Shown in pieces: positions 16,791-26,105 of a stretch of 64,000 nt of DNA. The translations under genes and the position numbers were made by a program. Source of the DNA: Cupriavidus sp. Its GTDB lineage: Bacteria; Pseudomonadota; Gammaproteobacteria; Burkholderiales; Burkholderiaceae. The stretch is taken from the NCBI GenBank assembly GCA_031180665.1, contig JAPSLP010000022.1, forward strand, positions 1-64,000. The letters run 5' to 3'. Within the stretch, counting starts at the first letter, position 1; each line of letters starts with the position of its first letter. The notes under the pieces are model-generated. The model was not told the origin of the DNA, ran no database searches, and saw only the letters and a program-made list of their open reading frames with translations.

Positions 16791-17669
16791 TCAGCCGTGA
16801 ACGCGCCACAGCCGTCCCTGCAGCGCCTCGGCAAGCTGGCGCACGCGCGGCCCGAGATTCGCCTCGAGGATTTCCGGCGTCAGCCGCGAGGCCGCGCCGC
16901 CGATATTGATCGATAGCACTTCGGTGCCGCCTTCCAGCACGACCGGCGCGGCGGCTCCGCTGACGGTGCGGTCCCATTCGGCATGCGCGACACAGAAGCC
17001 GCGTCGGCCGTAATCGCGCAAGGACCGCTCGAGCTTGCTGCGGATCGTGGGCCAGCGGGTCTGATAGTGGCGCTCCAGATCGGCCAGCACGCCCGCACGC
17101 CGCGCCGCGGGCAGGCCCGCGAGCCAGGCGCGGCCGATCGCCGAGGTTGCGATCGGCAGGCGCGAGCCCGGCGTCAGGCGCATCACCAGCGCGCCGCGCG
17201 GTTGGCACACTTCGAGATAGACCATCTCGTGGCGATCGGGGGTGGCAAGGGCAACGGTGCAGCCGGTGGCGAAGGCCAGCGACTGCATCAGCGGTTGCGC
17301 GACCTCGCGAATGCCTGAGGTGGCCAGATAACGATGGCCGAGCACCATCGCGCCCTGCCCCAGCCGGTATTTCTCCAAGGACTCGACATAGACCAGGTAG
17401 CCCAGGCGCGTCAGCGTATAGGTCAGCCGCGACACCGTCGGACGTGGAATGCCGGTACGGCGCGACAGCTCCGCATTGCCGAGGTAGTCGTCGTGCGGTC
17501 CGAACGCGCGCAGCAGATCCAGGCCGCGTGCCAGCGCGGTGACGAAGCTGCGATCCTCCGCCTCCGCGCAATTTGCCGGACCCGTCTCGGCGGCATCGCG
17601 CAATGCGCCCGCCGGCACCGGCGAGGGCGGATCGGCGACAACGGGAATCACGGTGGCGGTGCGCTTCAT
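16791..17669 (-). CDS. IclR-family transcriptional regulator
   Basis: A 292-residue regulator with an N-terminal winged helix-turn-helix (FVTALARGLDLLRAFGPHDDYLGNAELSRRTGIPRPTVSRLTYTLTRLGYL, about residues 38-90) and a C-terminal IclR ligand-binding domain (ATSAIGRAWLAGLPAARR, GRRGFCVAHAEWDRTVSGAAAPVV, ALSINIGG-like). This is the protocatechuate/beta-ketoadipate style of IclR protein, which binds small acids. The start at 17669 is preferred, though its ribosome-binding site is weak; an ATG at 17846 would add a Pro-rich non-family leader. It is first in a run with the SDR and Bug genes and divergent from the liv operon. A candidate operator lies at 17801-17815. Confidence 0.9.
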   Translation of the reverse strand: MKRTATVIPVVADPPSPVPAGALRDAAETGPANCAEAEDRSFVTALARGLDLLRAFGPHDDYLGNAELSRRTGIPRPTVSRLTYTLTRLGYLVYVESLEKYRLGQGAMVLGHRYLATSGIREVAQPLMQSLAFATGCTVALATPDRHEMVYLEVCQPRGALVMRLTPGSRLPIATSAIGRAWLAGLPAARRAGVLADLERHYQTRWPTIRSKLERSLRDYGRRGFCVAHAEWDRTVSGAAAPVVLEGGTEVLSINIGGAASRLTPEILEANLGPRVRQLAEALQGRLWRVHG

Positions 17670-18144
17670 GATCGACGGTCCAGGCGGAAAGTCAGGCGGC
17701 GACAGCGGCGGCGGCGGTGGAAAAAACAGGGAAAACCCGCGCGAAACTTCCCCCGGCGACATCCCCGCAAAACGCCTGCGCGCCGGGCCGGAAAGCCCTA
17801 TTTCGCTGTGCGAAAGACTATTCCGTATTCCTTGACTGTGCCTCAAGCCCTATGCAACAGTCAACGAAAACGAACGATCGTGCGGAGACGCTGCGACACA
17901 GCGCGCGGCGGCCAGTCACGGCACGAATAACCGGTATGAACGCTTGGCATTTTGTGGCCCGGCGCGACCGTTTCAGGAGACCGTCATGCAACCCTTTCCG
18001 ATGCGCGCAACGCCGCGCAGTTGACCCCCACATCGGTTGACCGGCAGTCCGCGGTTTTACGCGGCGCTGTCCTGCCATGCGCGTCGGTTCGCCGAAGCGC
18101 GCCCCCGTTTGCGATTTCGATCTGCATGAGGTGAGTCGGTGTCA
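17670..18144. other. Regulatory region between the IclR gene and the liv operon
   Basis: About 475 bp without a conserved gene. It holds a 15-bp palindrome (17801-17815) and a 12-codon open frame (17986-18024, MQPFPMRATPRS) with a strong AGGAGA ribosome-binding sequence at 17975-17980, which may be a leader peptide or a chance frame. A G/C-run near 17700-17735 shows no structure I can assign. Promoters for both divergent units must lie here. Confidence 0.5.
17801..17815. promoter_or_regulatory. Candidate IclR-family operator
   Basis: TTTCGC (17801-17806), TGT, GCGAAA (17810-17815) is a perfect 15-bp palindrome about 130 bp upstream of the iclR-type gene and about 330 bp upstream of livH. IclR-family regulators typically bind 12-15 bp palindromes of this shape, often next to their own gene. 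Assignment to this regulator is inferred from position. Confidence 0.6.
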
Positions 18145-19002
18145 ATGTTCTTCCAACAGTTTCTGAACGGGCTGACGCTCGGCGGGGTCTACAGCCTCGT
18201 TGCGCTCGGCCTGACGCTGGTCTACGGCATCCTGCACGTACCCAACTTCGCGCACGGCGCCTTCTACATGGCCGGCGCCTACGTCTCGTATTACATGATG
18301 ACGTCGCTGGGCGTGAACTACTGGCTGGCGATGGTCGCCGCGGCGCTGGCCGTGGCGCTGCTGTCGATGCTGGCCGAGCGGCTGGTCTTCCATCCGCTGC
18401 GCAACGCCCCCGAGCTGCACGACATGATCGCGGCGATCGGCATCCTGCTGTTTCTGGAGGCCGGCGCGCAGGCGCTGTGGGGCGCCGACTTCCACCGCAT
18501 GCCGACCCCGTACGGCCAGCTGGTCGAGGTGTTCGGCCTGACCGCCCCGCTGCAGCGGCTGTTGATCATCGCCGCCGCCTTCACGCTGATGGTGGTGCTG
18601 CATCTGTTCCTGACCCGCACGGTAACCGGCTCGACCATCGTCGCGATGGCGCAGAACCGCGAAGGCGCGGCGCTGGTCGGCATCGACGCGACGCGCGTCA
18701 CGCTGCTGGTGTTCGCGATCTCCGGCGCGCTCGCCGCGATTGCGGCAACGCTGTATGCGCCGATCAACCTGGTCTATCCGGCGATGGGGCACCTGGTCAT
18801 CACCAAGGCCTTCGTGATCATCATTCTCGGCGGCATGGGCAGCATCCCCGGCGCGATCCTGGGCGGCCTGATCATCGGCATGGCGGAGAGCTTCGGCGGC
18901 TTCTACGTGTCGACCGACTACAAGGACATCATCGCCTTCGTCCTGCTGGTGATCATCCTTTCGATCCGGCCGCAGGGCCTGTTCGCCGGCAAGGCCGCAT
19001 GA
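18145..19002 (+). CDS. livH: Branched-chain amino-acid-type ABC transporter permease LivH
   Basis: One of two membrane subunits of a HAAT-family ABC importer. The 285-residue protein has about eight hydrophobic helices and the LivH signatures FLNGLTLGGVYSLVALGLTLVYGILHVPNFAHG at the N-terminus, an AMAQNREGAALVGID EAA-like coupling loop and IIILGGMGSIPGAILGGLIIGMAE. I place the start at ATG 18145, because GAGGTGA (18128-18134) is then 10 bases upstream; a GTG at 18139 would sit only 4 bases from it. First gene of livH-M-G-F and a binding protein. Substrate may be branched-chain amino acids, amides or urea-like compounds. Confidence 0.93.
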   Translation: MFFQQFLNGLTLGGVYSLVALGLTLVYGILHVPNFAHGAFYMAGAYVSYYMMTSLGVNYWLAMVAAALAVALLSMLAERLVFHPLRNAPELHDMIAAIGILLFLEAGAQALWGADFHRMPTPYGQLVEVFGLTAPLQRLLIIAAAFTLMVVLHLFLTRTVTGSTIVAMAQNREGAALVGIDATRVTLLVFAISGALAAIAATLYAPINLVYPAMGHLVITKAFVIIILGGMGSIPGAILGGLIIGMAESFGGFYVSTDYKDIIAFVLLVIILSIRPQGLFAGKAA

Positions 19003-19047
19003 CGGCCGCCGCCGCATCGAAGCGCACAAGGTAGGAGAACTCTCGAC

Positions 19048-20092
19048 ATGAACGCATTGCAAGGCAAGACCGGCTGGGCGTTGCTGCTGGCGCTGGCCAT
19101 CGCGTTTCCGCTGCTGACGACCAACAGCTATTACCTGACGGTGATGACGCTGGCCTTCATCTACGCGATCGCGACGCTGGGCCTGAACCTGATCACCGGC
19201 TACACCGGCCAGCTCAATCTCGCGCACGGGGGCTTCATGGCCATCGGCGCCTATACGCTGGGCATCCTGACTGTCGATCACCAGATGCCGTTCTGGGCCG
19301 CCTTCGTGCTGTCCGGCGTGGTCTGCATGATCGTCGGCTATGTGGTCGGCGTGGTATCGCTGCGGCTCAAGGGCCATTACTTCTCGATCTTCACGCTGTG
19401 CATCGGCTACATCATCTACCTGCTGATCGAGAAGTGGGAAAGCCTGACGCACGGCACGGTGGGTCTGATCGGCATTCCGGTGCCGGCCGCGATCGGTCCC
19501 TTGACCTTCGACAGCGTGCAGGCGCAGTACTACCTGGTGCTGTTCTTCCTCGTGATCGGCGCCTTCCTGATGCACCGGATCGTCAGCTCGCTGCTGGGCC
19601 GCAGTTTCATGGCCGTGCGCAACAGCGACGCGCTGGCCGAGGCACTGGGCATCGACCTGATGCGCACCAAGGTGCTGTCGTTCGTGCTGTCGGTGGCCTA
19701 TGCGGGCTTCGCCGGTGCACTGTATGCGGGCCACGTCCGCTTCCTCGGCCCGGACATCGCGCGCACCGACCTGACCTTCGACATGGTGATGGCGATGCTG
19801 GTCGGCGGCATCGGCACGCTGCTCGGGCCGCTGCTGGGCGCGCTGCTGGTGCCCTGGGTCACGCAGACGCTGCAGTTCCTGCAGGACTACCGCATGCTGG
19901 TGTTCGGCCCGGTGCTGGTCCTGCTGATCATCTTCCTGCCCGACGGCATCGTCGGGTCGTACCTGAAGCGCCAGGCGCGCCGTGCCGCCGCTGCGCGCCG
20001 CGGCCAGCGCCAGCCGGCACGCCGCGCCGCCGCAGATGACGCGGCCGACGGCAAGGCCGCTGCCCCCGCCCCCGCTTCCGCCGGAGCCGACC

Positions 20093-20100
<8 letters not shown>
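19048..20100 (+). CDS. livM: Branched-chain amino-acid-type ABC transporter permease LivM
   Basis: Second permease of the importer, 350 residues. Family motifs: ATLGLNLITGYTGQLNLAHGGFMAIGAYT near the N-terminus, GRSFMAVRNSDALAEALGIDLMRTKVLSFVLSVAYAGFAGALYA (coupling loop) and MLVGGIGTLLGPLLGALLVPWV. The C-terminal 45 residues form an Arg/Ala/Pro-rich tail that is longer than usual and probably cytosolic. Start 19048 has AGGAGAA upstream. The gene overlaps livG by 8 bp. Confidence 0.93.
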
Positions 20101-20843
<743 letters not shown>

Positions 20844-20857
<14 letters not shown>

Positions 20858-21551
20858 ACGCGTATCGCTTTCCTACGGCAGCTTCCGCGCGCTCGAGAAC
20901 ATCACGCTGCACGCCAAGGCGGGCGAACTGGTGGTGCTGCTCGGCGCGAACGGCGCCGGCAAGAGCTCGATCTTCCTGGCGATGAGCGGCATCCACCGGA
21001 CCAGCGGCGGCAGCATGCGCTTCGACGGCCGCGAGCTGTCCGGCATGAAGCCGTCGCAGATCGTGCAGGCCGGGCTGGTGCATTGCCCCGAGGGCCGCAA
21101 GCTGTTCCCGGCGATGAGCGTGCAGAAGAACCTGACGCTGGGCGCCTACGTGCATCGCCGCGACAGCGCCGGCATCAAGCGCTCGCTCGAGGAGGTCTAC
21201 GAGCTGTTCCCGATCCTGCAGCAGAAGAAGGACGATCCGGCCGGCTCGCTGTCGGGCGGCCAGCAGCAGATGGTCGCGCTCGGCCGTGCACTGATGGGCC
21301 GGCCGCGCGCGCTGCTGCTCGACGAGCCGTCGCTGGGCCTGGCGCCGCTGGTGGTCAAGCAGATGTTCGAGGTGATCCAGCGCATCAACCGCGCCGGCAC
21401 CACCGTCCTGTTGGCCGAGCAGAACGCCTACGCGGCGCTGGGCATCGCCCATCGCGGCTACGTGATCGAGGGCGGACGCATCGTGATGGAGGGCGATCGC
21501 GATTCGCTGCTCAATGACGAGGGCGTACGCCGGGCCTATATCGGCGGGTGA
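20844..21551 (+). CDS. livF: ABC transporter ATP-binding protein LivF
   Basis: Second ATPase of the importer, 235 residues. Walker [11 protein letters not shown]-loop region [33 protein letters not shown] (LivF-specific), canonical signature [19 protein letters not shown], Walker [15 protein letters not shown] and H-loop [11 protein letters not shown] (Gln-containing, as in LivF proteins). With a canonical signature here and a divergent one in LivG, one ATP site of the heterodimer may be degenerate. A repeat-bearing 174-bp spacer separates it from the binding-protein gene. Confidence 0.94.
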
Positions 21552-21572
21552 TGCCGTCCGGAATGCACAAGC

Positions 21573-21641
21573 CGCTGGGTCCCCGCAGGCGCGGGGACGA
21601 CGGGATAGGCGCTATCGTCCCGCGAAGGCGGGGACCCAGGC
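21573..21641. repeat. Dispersed intergenic palindromic repeat, copy 2 (inside the liv operon)
   Basis: Two units in opposite orientation: CTGGGTCCCCGC...GCGGGGACGAC, then TCGTCCCGCGAAGGCGGGGA ending in CCCAG. Outer arms CTGGGTCCCCG and CGGGGACCCAG are perfectly complementary, giving one long hairpin. It lies between livF and the binding-protein gene on the same transcript path, where it may attenuate read-through or protect mRNA ends. Related copies are at 6776-6846 and 22932-23012. Confidence 0.75.
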
Positions 21642-21725
21642 ACTGGAATCGAAGCTGATCGAGATTCAACCAGGACCATCCGGGCCACGACCCGATGGCA
21701 CTTTCATCGTTTAAGGAGACGGAAC

Positions 21726-22904
21726 ATGCAGAACGCCACCAAACCCCGCCGCAAGCTGTTGCCGCTGGCCGCCACCGCGCTGGCCGCATTGCTCGCCTCC
21801 GGCGCGGCCTTCGCGCAGGAAGTGGTCAAGCTCGGCTATACCGGCCCGCTGTCGGGCGGCGCCGCGCTGTACGGCAAGAACGTGCTGTCGGGCATCCAGA
21901 TGGCGGTCGACGAGCTCAACGCCAGCGGCGTCGAGGTCAGCGGCAAGAAGGTCAAGTTCGAAGTGGTCGCGCTCGATGACAAGTACGCGCCGGCCGAATC
22001 GGCGATCAACGCGCGCCGGCTGGTGCAGCAGCACAAGACGCCGGCCGTGTTCGTGCCGCATTCGGGAGGCATCTTCGCGCTGCAGGCCTTCAACGAACAA
22101 GAGAAGTTCATGGTGATGGCGTACTCGAGCGTGCCCCGCATCACCGACGCCGGCAACAAGCTGACCATCCGCATCCCGCCGGCATACACCGGCTATATCG
22201 AACCCTTCGTCAAGGCGCAGATGAAGCGCTTCGGCAAGAACGTGGCGCTGGTGCCGGCCGACCACGACTACGCCAAGGCGTGGGTGCAGGCCTTCGTGCC
22301 GGCCTGGGAGAAGGCAGGCGGCAAGGTCGTGGGCAACAACCCCATGTCCTATACCAAGGCGACCGACTTCTACAGCGGCGTGTCGCGCGTGATCGCCGAC
22401 AAGCCCGACGTGCTGTTCGTCGGCGGCCCGTCGGAGCCGACCGCGCTGGTCGTCAAGCAGGCGCGCGAACTGGGCTTCAAGGGCGGTTTCATCGTGATGG
22501 ACCAGGCCAAGCTCGATGAGATGGCGCGCGTGACCAACGGGCTTGGCATGCTGGAGGGCGCCATCGGCGTGCTGCCGCTGAACAGCGACAGCCGGCCGGC
22601 CACGCAGGCCTTCAACAACAAGTACAAGAAGCTGCACGACGGCAAGGACGCGACCACCGAGATGTCGCTGAACTACACGATGGTGCATACGCTGGCCAAC
22701 GCGATGAAGCTGGCCGGCACCACCACCGATGCGACGGCGATCCGCGCCAAGATGCCCGACGCGATGAAGACGCTGCCGAAGGAGCTGAACCCGAACGAGA
22801 TCGATGGCATCGACGCCAAGGGCGGCTCGATGGCCGATACCGTGGTCGGCTGGGTCCAGGGCGGCAAGATCAGCCAGGTGCGGCTGTCGGAGCTGGCGAA
22901 GTAA
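21726..22904 (+). CDS. Periplasmic amino-acid-type substrate-binding protein (LivK-like)
   Basis: A 392-residue receptor for the adjacent LivHMGF importer. A signal peptide covers about residues 1-30 (KLLPLAATALAALLASGAAFAQ). The mature protein is a type I periplasmic-binding fold: VVKLGYTGPLSGGAALYGKNVLSGIQMAVDELNA at the N-terminus, then FVPHSGGIFALQAFNEQEKFMVMAYSSVP in the ligand cleft region and SYTKATDFYSGVSRVIADKPDVLFVGGPSEP. AAGGAGA lies 6 bases upstream of the start. The gene comes last in the cluster, which lets it be expressed at a different level. The ligand is unknown: branched-chain amino acids, aromatic acids and amides are all carried by relatives. Confidence 0.92.
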   Translation: MQNATKPRRKLLPLAATALAALLASGAAFAQEVVKLGYTGPLSGGAALYGKNVLSGIQMAVDELNASGVEVSGKKVKFEVVALDDKYAPAESAINARRLVQQHKTPAVFVPHSGGIFALQAFNEQEKFMVMAYSSVPRITDAGNKLTIRIPPAYTGYIEPFVKAQMKRFGKNVALVPADHDYAKAWVQAFVPAWEKAGGKVVGNNPMSYTKATDFYSGVSRVIADKPDVLFVGGPSEPTALVVKQARELGFKGGFIVMDQAKLDEMARVTNGLGMLEGAIGVLPLNSDSRPATQAFNNKYKKLHDGKDATTEMSLNYTMVHTLANAMKLAGTTTDATAIRAKMPDAMKTLPKELNPNEIDGIDAKGGSMADTVVGWVQGGKISQVRLSELAK

Positions 22905-22931
22905 CAGCAAGAGCGCGCTGCGGTAAAACTG

Positions 22932-23012
22932 GTCGCCCCCGCGAAAGCGGGGGCCCAGCGTCTTCATTCGTCAGCGAAAGCCGCTGGGTTGCGGCCTTCG
23001 CGGGAACGACGA
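22932..23012. repeat. Dispersed intergenic palindromic repeat, copy 3
   Basis: GCCCCCGC-gaaa-GCGGGGGC with CCAGCGTCTTC, then CGCTGGGTTGCGGCCTTCGCGGGAACGACG. It has the same linker words (CCAGCGTCTT, CGCTGGG) as copies 1 and 2. It sits between the convergent ends of the liv binding-protein gene and the GGDEF-EAL gene, where it can serve as a bidirectional terminator. Confidence 0.7.
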
Positions 23013-23037
23013 GAACAACCGAACGGCAGATGTTACC

Positions 23038-24402
23038 TCAGTCCCTGGCCAGCCGCTGCTGCTCGTACAGCCGGTCCGTCAGCTGGTCCGCCGGCATCGG
23101 CTTGCCATACAGATAGCCCTGCACCTCGTGGCAGCCGTTCGCCAGCAGGAAGTCGCGCTGGTCGACCGTCTCGACGCCTTCGGCGATCACGCCGATGCGC
23201 AGGCTCGCGCCGACGTTGATCACCGAGCGGACGATCGCCGCATCGACCGGGTCCTGGGTCACGTTGCGGATGAAGGACTGGTCGATCTTGATACGGTCGA
23301 CCGGGAAAGTCTTCAGGAAGCTCAGCGACGCGTAGCCGGTGCCAAAGTCGTCGCAGGTCAGCGTCACGCCATCGCGGCGCAGCGTCTGCAGCTGGCCGGA
23401 CACCTCGTCGCCCTGTTGCAGGGCGATGGTCTCGGTGATTTCGAGTTCCAGCCGGCTCGGCTCCAGGGCCAGTTCGCGCAGCACATGCCGGACTTCGGTC
23501 AGCAGGCGGCTCTCCGCCAGCTGCGCGGCGAACAGGTTGATCGCCACGCGCGGCGCCTGGTCGAACTGCAGCGACCACGCTCGTGCCTGCGCGCAGGCCG
23601 TCTGCAGCAGCCACATGCCCACGTCGATGGCGACGCTGCTGGCGGCCAGGGCATCGATGAAGACGGCGGGGGCCAGCAGGCCCTGGGTCGGATGGCGCCA
23701 GCGCATCAGGGCCTCGGCGCCGACGATGCGGCCATCGCGCAGATCGACCTGCGGCTGGTACAGCAGCTCGAATTGCCGCTTCGCATAGGCTTCGCGCAGT
23801 GCCTGCACCAGCGACAGCCGGCTGGTCACGTCGGCACGCATCTGCGGCTTGAAGAAACGGATGGTGCGGCCGCCGTCGCGCTTGGCTCGTGCCAGCGCCA
23901 GGCTGGCGGAAGCCAGCGCATCGGAGGCGTTGTCCCCGCCGGCCGGCATCACGCAGGCGCCCAGGCTGGCCAGCACATAGTGGCGGCGGCCATTGCAATC
24001 GTACGGCTCGGACAGCAGCGACAGGATCGCGGCGCTGACGTGGCGCACCAGGGTGGGGTCGTAGATCGAGGGCAGCAGCACCGCGAACTCGTCGCCGCCG
24101 GTACGCCCGATCACGGCATCGCGCGGCGAGGCGTCGCGCAGCCGACGGGCCATCTGCTGGAGAATGCGGTCGCCCTCGCCATGACCGTGCATGTCATTGA
24201 AGGCGCGGAAGTCGTCGATGCCGAGCAGGACCAATGCGCAGCGCGGCACGGCCTCGTTCTGCAGGCGTGCCTGGAGCTTGCCCAAGAAGAATGGGCGGCT
24301 TGCTACCCCGGTCAACGGATCGGTGTCCGCCGCCGGAACCGCGCCAGCCGCCATCGCTTCCGACCTGGCCACTATCCCCGCCCCGTTTGTGATTGTCGAC
24401 AT
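23038..24402 (-). CDS. Cyclic-di-GMP enzyme with GGDEF and EAL domains
   Basis: A 454-residue cytosolic protein with a GGDEF domain (about residues 27-190) and an EAL domain (about 210-450) but no sensory or membrane domain. The cyclase motif is intact (GRTGGDEFAVLL), while the inhibitory I-site is degenerate (SPRD where RxxD is usual). The phosphodiesterase residues are all present: EAL in GAEALMRW, Asn of VAINLF, Glu of LEITET, DDFGTGYASLSFL, Lys of DRIKID and EGVET. It could therefore synthesise or hydrolyse c-di-GMP; without an input domain the net activity is open. In a motile organism it may tune motility or biofilm formation. Single gene, convergent with the liv operon. Confidence 0.93.
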   Translation of the reverse strand: MSTITNGAGIVARSEAMAAGAVPAADTDPLTGVASRPFFLGKLQARLQNEAVPRCALVLLGIDDFRAFNDMHGHGEGDRILQQMARRLRDASPRDAVIGRTGGDEFAVLLPSIYDPTLVRHVSAAILSLLSEPYDCNGRRHYVLASLGACVMPAGGDNASDALASASLALARAKRDGGRTIRFFKPQMRADVTSRLSLVQALREAYAKRQFELLYQPQVDLRDGRIVGAEALMRWRHPTQGLLAPAVFIDALAASSVAIDVGMWLLQTACAQARAWSLQFDQAPRVAINLFAAQLAESRLLTEVRHVLRELALEPSRLELEITETIALQQGDEVSGQLQTLRRDGVTLTCDDFGTGYASLSFLKTFPVDRIKIDQSFIRNVTQDPVDAAIVRSVINVGASLRIGVIAEGVETVDQRDFLLANGCHEVQGYLYGKPMPADQLTDRLYEQQRLARD

Positions 24403-24830
24403 CGTGCTCGGTCAGCTATCCCGGCAAGTGTGACGAAAAATTGGAAAAAATCAAGCAGGGTGAAGGATGAGATGCCTATCTAGTTAAAACAATGGCAAAC
24501 GGCGATAGACAACCTGAACTCTTGCGATTGATTCGATTCCGCCATGCGGAACCATGGTGCAAGGCGTTGCCACGCCTGGGCTGGCGGGTGTGACGAACAA
24601 GGCTGTCGGATTCCTCCGACATCTATATCGGAGAGCGCAGCGTTTCGGGCCATCGGCCCCAACACTATCGTTCCATCACGGCACGCGGCCGGACCCCGAC
24701 CACACCAGGGATCGTTGCGATGCGTTGGCTCTGCATGCCAGCGGAATGACAAACCCCTTGGCCATCCTGTGGCACTACGCGGTCGGCCCCGTAAGTTCTT
24801 CGCTTTCATTTCACCTGCAAGGGGAAATCC
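24403..24830. other. 428-bp region without a recognisable gene
   Basis: This is the divergent spacer between the GGDEF-EAL gene and the DUF4397 lipoprotein. Frames running through it on both strands show no family features. A 6-bp inverted repeat (CTCCGA at 24614-24619, TCGGAG at 24628-24633) is the only structure seen. It should contain promoters for both flanking genes. A GGGGAAA shortly before 24831 serves the lipoprotein. Confidence 0.5.
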
Positions 24831-25625
24831 ATGAAGCTGTTCTCGAAATCCGGGATTGCACTGGGACTGATGGTGGCGGCTACCGCCATGCTCGCGGCAT
24901 GCGGCGGCGGCGACGATGGCATCGACGATCGTCTCGGCCTGAACGAACCACAGACGCGCGTGATTCACGCCGTGCCTCCGATCCCCACCACACTCAATCT
25001 CGACGTCTACCAGAACGGCGCGAAGACGTCCCTACAGAATATTCCGTACAAGTTCGTCGCCCGCTATTCGGACGTCGACGACGGCAATCACCTGTTCACC
25101 TTCAATGCCGCCGGCACGCAGACCGAAGTGGGCCGCGCCCAGATCGATGCCGCGACCGGCCACAAGTACACCATCGTGGCGCTGCCGGGCGACGACCGTG
25201 CCGACACGCTGGTGATCGACGATCCGTACGAGAAGGGGCTGCTGTCGACCAAGGCCCGGGTGCGCGCGGTGAACGCCGCGTTCAATGCGCAGAACGTCGA
25301 TATCTACGTGACTGCCCCGTCGGTGGACCTCAATACGGTCGGCCCGACCTTTGCCAACGTTGCGTACAAGACGGCAGTGCCGGCCTCCGGCCAGGACTCC
25401 AACGAGTTCGACGGCGGCAACAACTACCAGATCCGGATCACCACGGCAGGCACCAAGCAGGTGATCTTCAGCTCCGGGTCGATCACCATCGACAACAACG
25501 CCGACTGGCTGATCATGCCGATCCCGGTCGACGGCATCGCGTCCGCCGCGCCGAACAACATCAAGGTGCTGGTGGCCAAGGCCAACGACGACTCGCAGAC
25601 GGCGATCGAGCTGGTGAGCCAGTAA
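24831..25625 (+). CDS. DUF4397-domain lipoprotein
   Basis: A 264-residue lipoprotein with signal IALGLMVAATAMLAACGGGDD (lipobox LAAC, Cys at about residue 24). The mature protein has two repeats of the DUF4397 type: TRVIHAVPPIPTTLNLDVYQNGAKTSLQNIPYK with YSDVDDGNHLFTF, then ARVRAVNAAFNAQNVDIYVTAPS with FANVAYK. The pattern VDVYVNG...LAYG/YK is characteristic. DUF4397 proteins are exported beta-rich proteins of unknown role. It is followed by a strong hairpin shared with the convergent PadR-like gene. Confidence 0.85.
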   Translation: MKLFSKSGIALGLMVAATAMLAACGGGDDGIDDRLGLNEPQTRVIHAVPPIPTTLNLDVYQNGAKTSLQNIPYKFVARYSDVDDGNHLFTFNAAGTQTEVGRAQIDAATGHKYTIVALPGDDRADTLVIDDPYEKGLLSTKARVRAVNAAFNAQNVDIYVTAPSVDLNTVGPTFANVAYKTAVPASGQDSNEFDGGNNYQIRITTAGTKQVIFSSGSITIDNNADWLIMPIPVDGIASAAPNNIKVLVAKANDDSQTAIELVSQ

Positions 25626-25714
25626 GCCAGTAAATCGGTCGGGGAGACCGAGGACCCGACTGGATTCCCCCTCTTCGCTTCAGGGGTAGAGGGGAAGATA
25701 AACCACCCAAACGA

Positions 25715-25749
25715 AAATCGGCGGCGGCCTCAACGGTCGCCGCCGATTT
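25715..25749. terminator. Bidirectional terminator between the DUF4397 and PadR-like genes
   Basis: A perfect 12-bp stem (AAATCGGCGGCG at 25715-25726, complement at 25738-25749) with an 11-nt loop is followed by CGTTTTG on the plus strand and TTTCG on the minus strand. The PadR-like stop codon (25730-25732) lies inside the loop, so the gene's 3' end is part of the hairpin. Confidence 0.8.
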
Positions 25750-26026
25750 CGTTTTGCAGCACATCGAGATGGGCCAGGTAGGCATCCAGCTCTTCGCGCC
25801 CACTGTCGGTGATCGAGTAGACCCGGCCGTTGCCTTCGACCAGTTCCGCGGTGATCGCCCGTGCGATCAGCAGGCTGCGCAGGATCGGGCGCAGCGAGCG
25901 GATGTTCTTCTCGATGCCATGTTCGCGCAGCCGCTCGACGAGAGCGAGCACCGTGGCCGGGCTGGACTGCACGAACTTCAGGATATAGAGCCGGGAAACG
26001 AGACTATCGATGGTCGGTCTTTTCAT
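25730..26026 (-). CDS. PadR-like winged-helix regulator
   Basis: A compact 98-residue protein made of a single winged-helix domain. The sequence MKRPTIDSLVSRLYILKFVQSSPATVLALVERLREHGIEKNIRSLRPILRSLLIARAIT, then GRVYSITDSGREELDAYLAHLDVL, resembles short PadR-family proteins (Y-x-I-T-x-x-G-R-x-x-L wing and C-terminal dimer helix). PadR proteins repress neighbouring genes and respond to phenolics, drugs or metals. Its gene ends inside the terminator hairpin it shares with the DUF4397 gene. The tctBA genes upstream on the same strand are 80 bp away, so it may be read from the tct transcript; a regulatory link is possible but unproven. Confidence 0.75.
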   Translation of the reverse strand: MKRPTIDSLVSRLYILKFVQSSPATVLALVERLREHGIEKNIRSLRPILRSLLIARAITAELVEGNGRVYSITDSGREELDAYLAHLDVLQNEIGGDR

Positions 26027-26105
26027 GCAACGATAGACATGCGCAAAACGACCGGGCCGTTCGGCGCCCGGAATGGCTCCGGGGCACCGGCCGGCCCGGT
26101 TTTCT

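Noticed and set aside
24544..24834. A 96-codon frame in the spacer before the DUF4397 gene.
   Set aside because: No ribosome-binding site or recognisable pattern; its Cys/His/Pro-rich composition looks random, and it overlaps the start of the lipoprotein gene.
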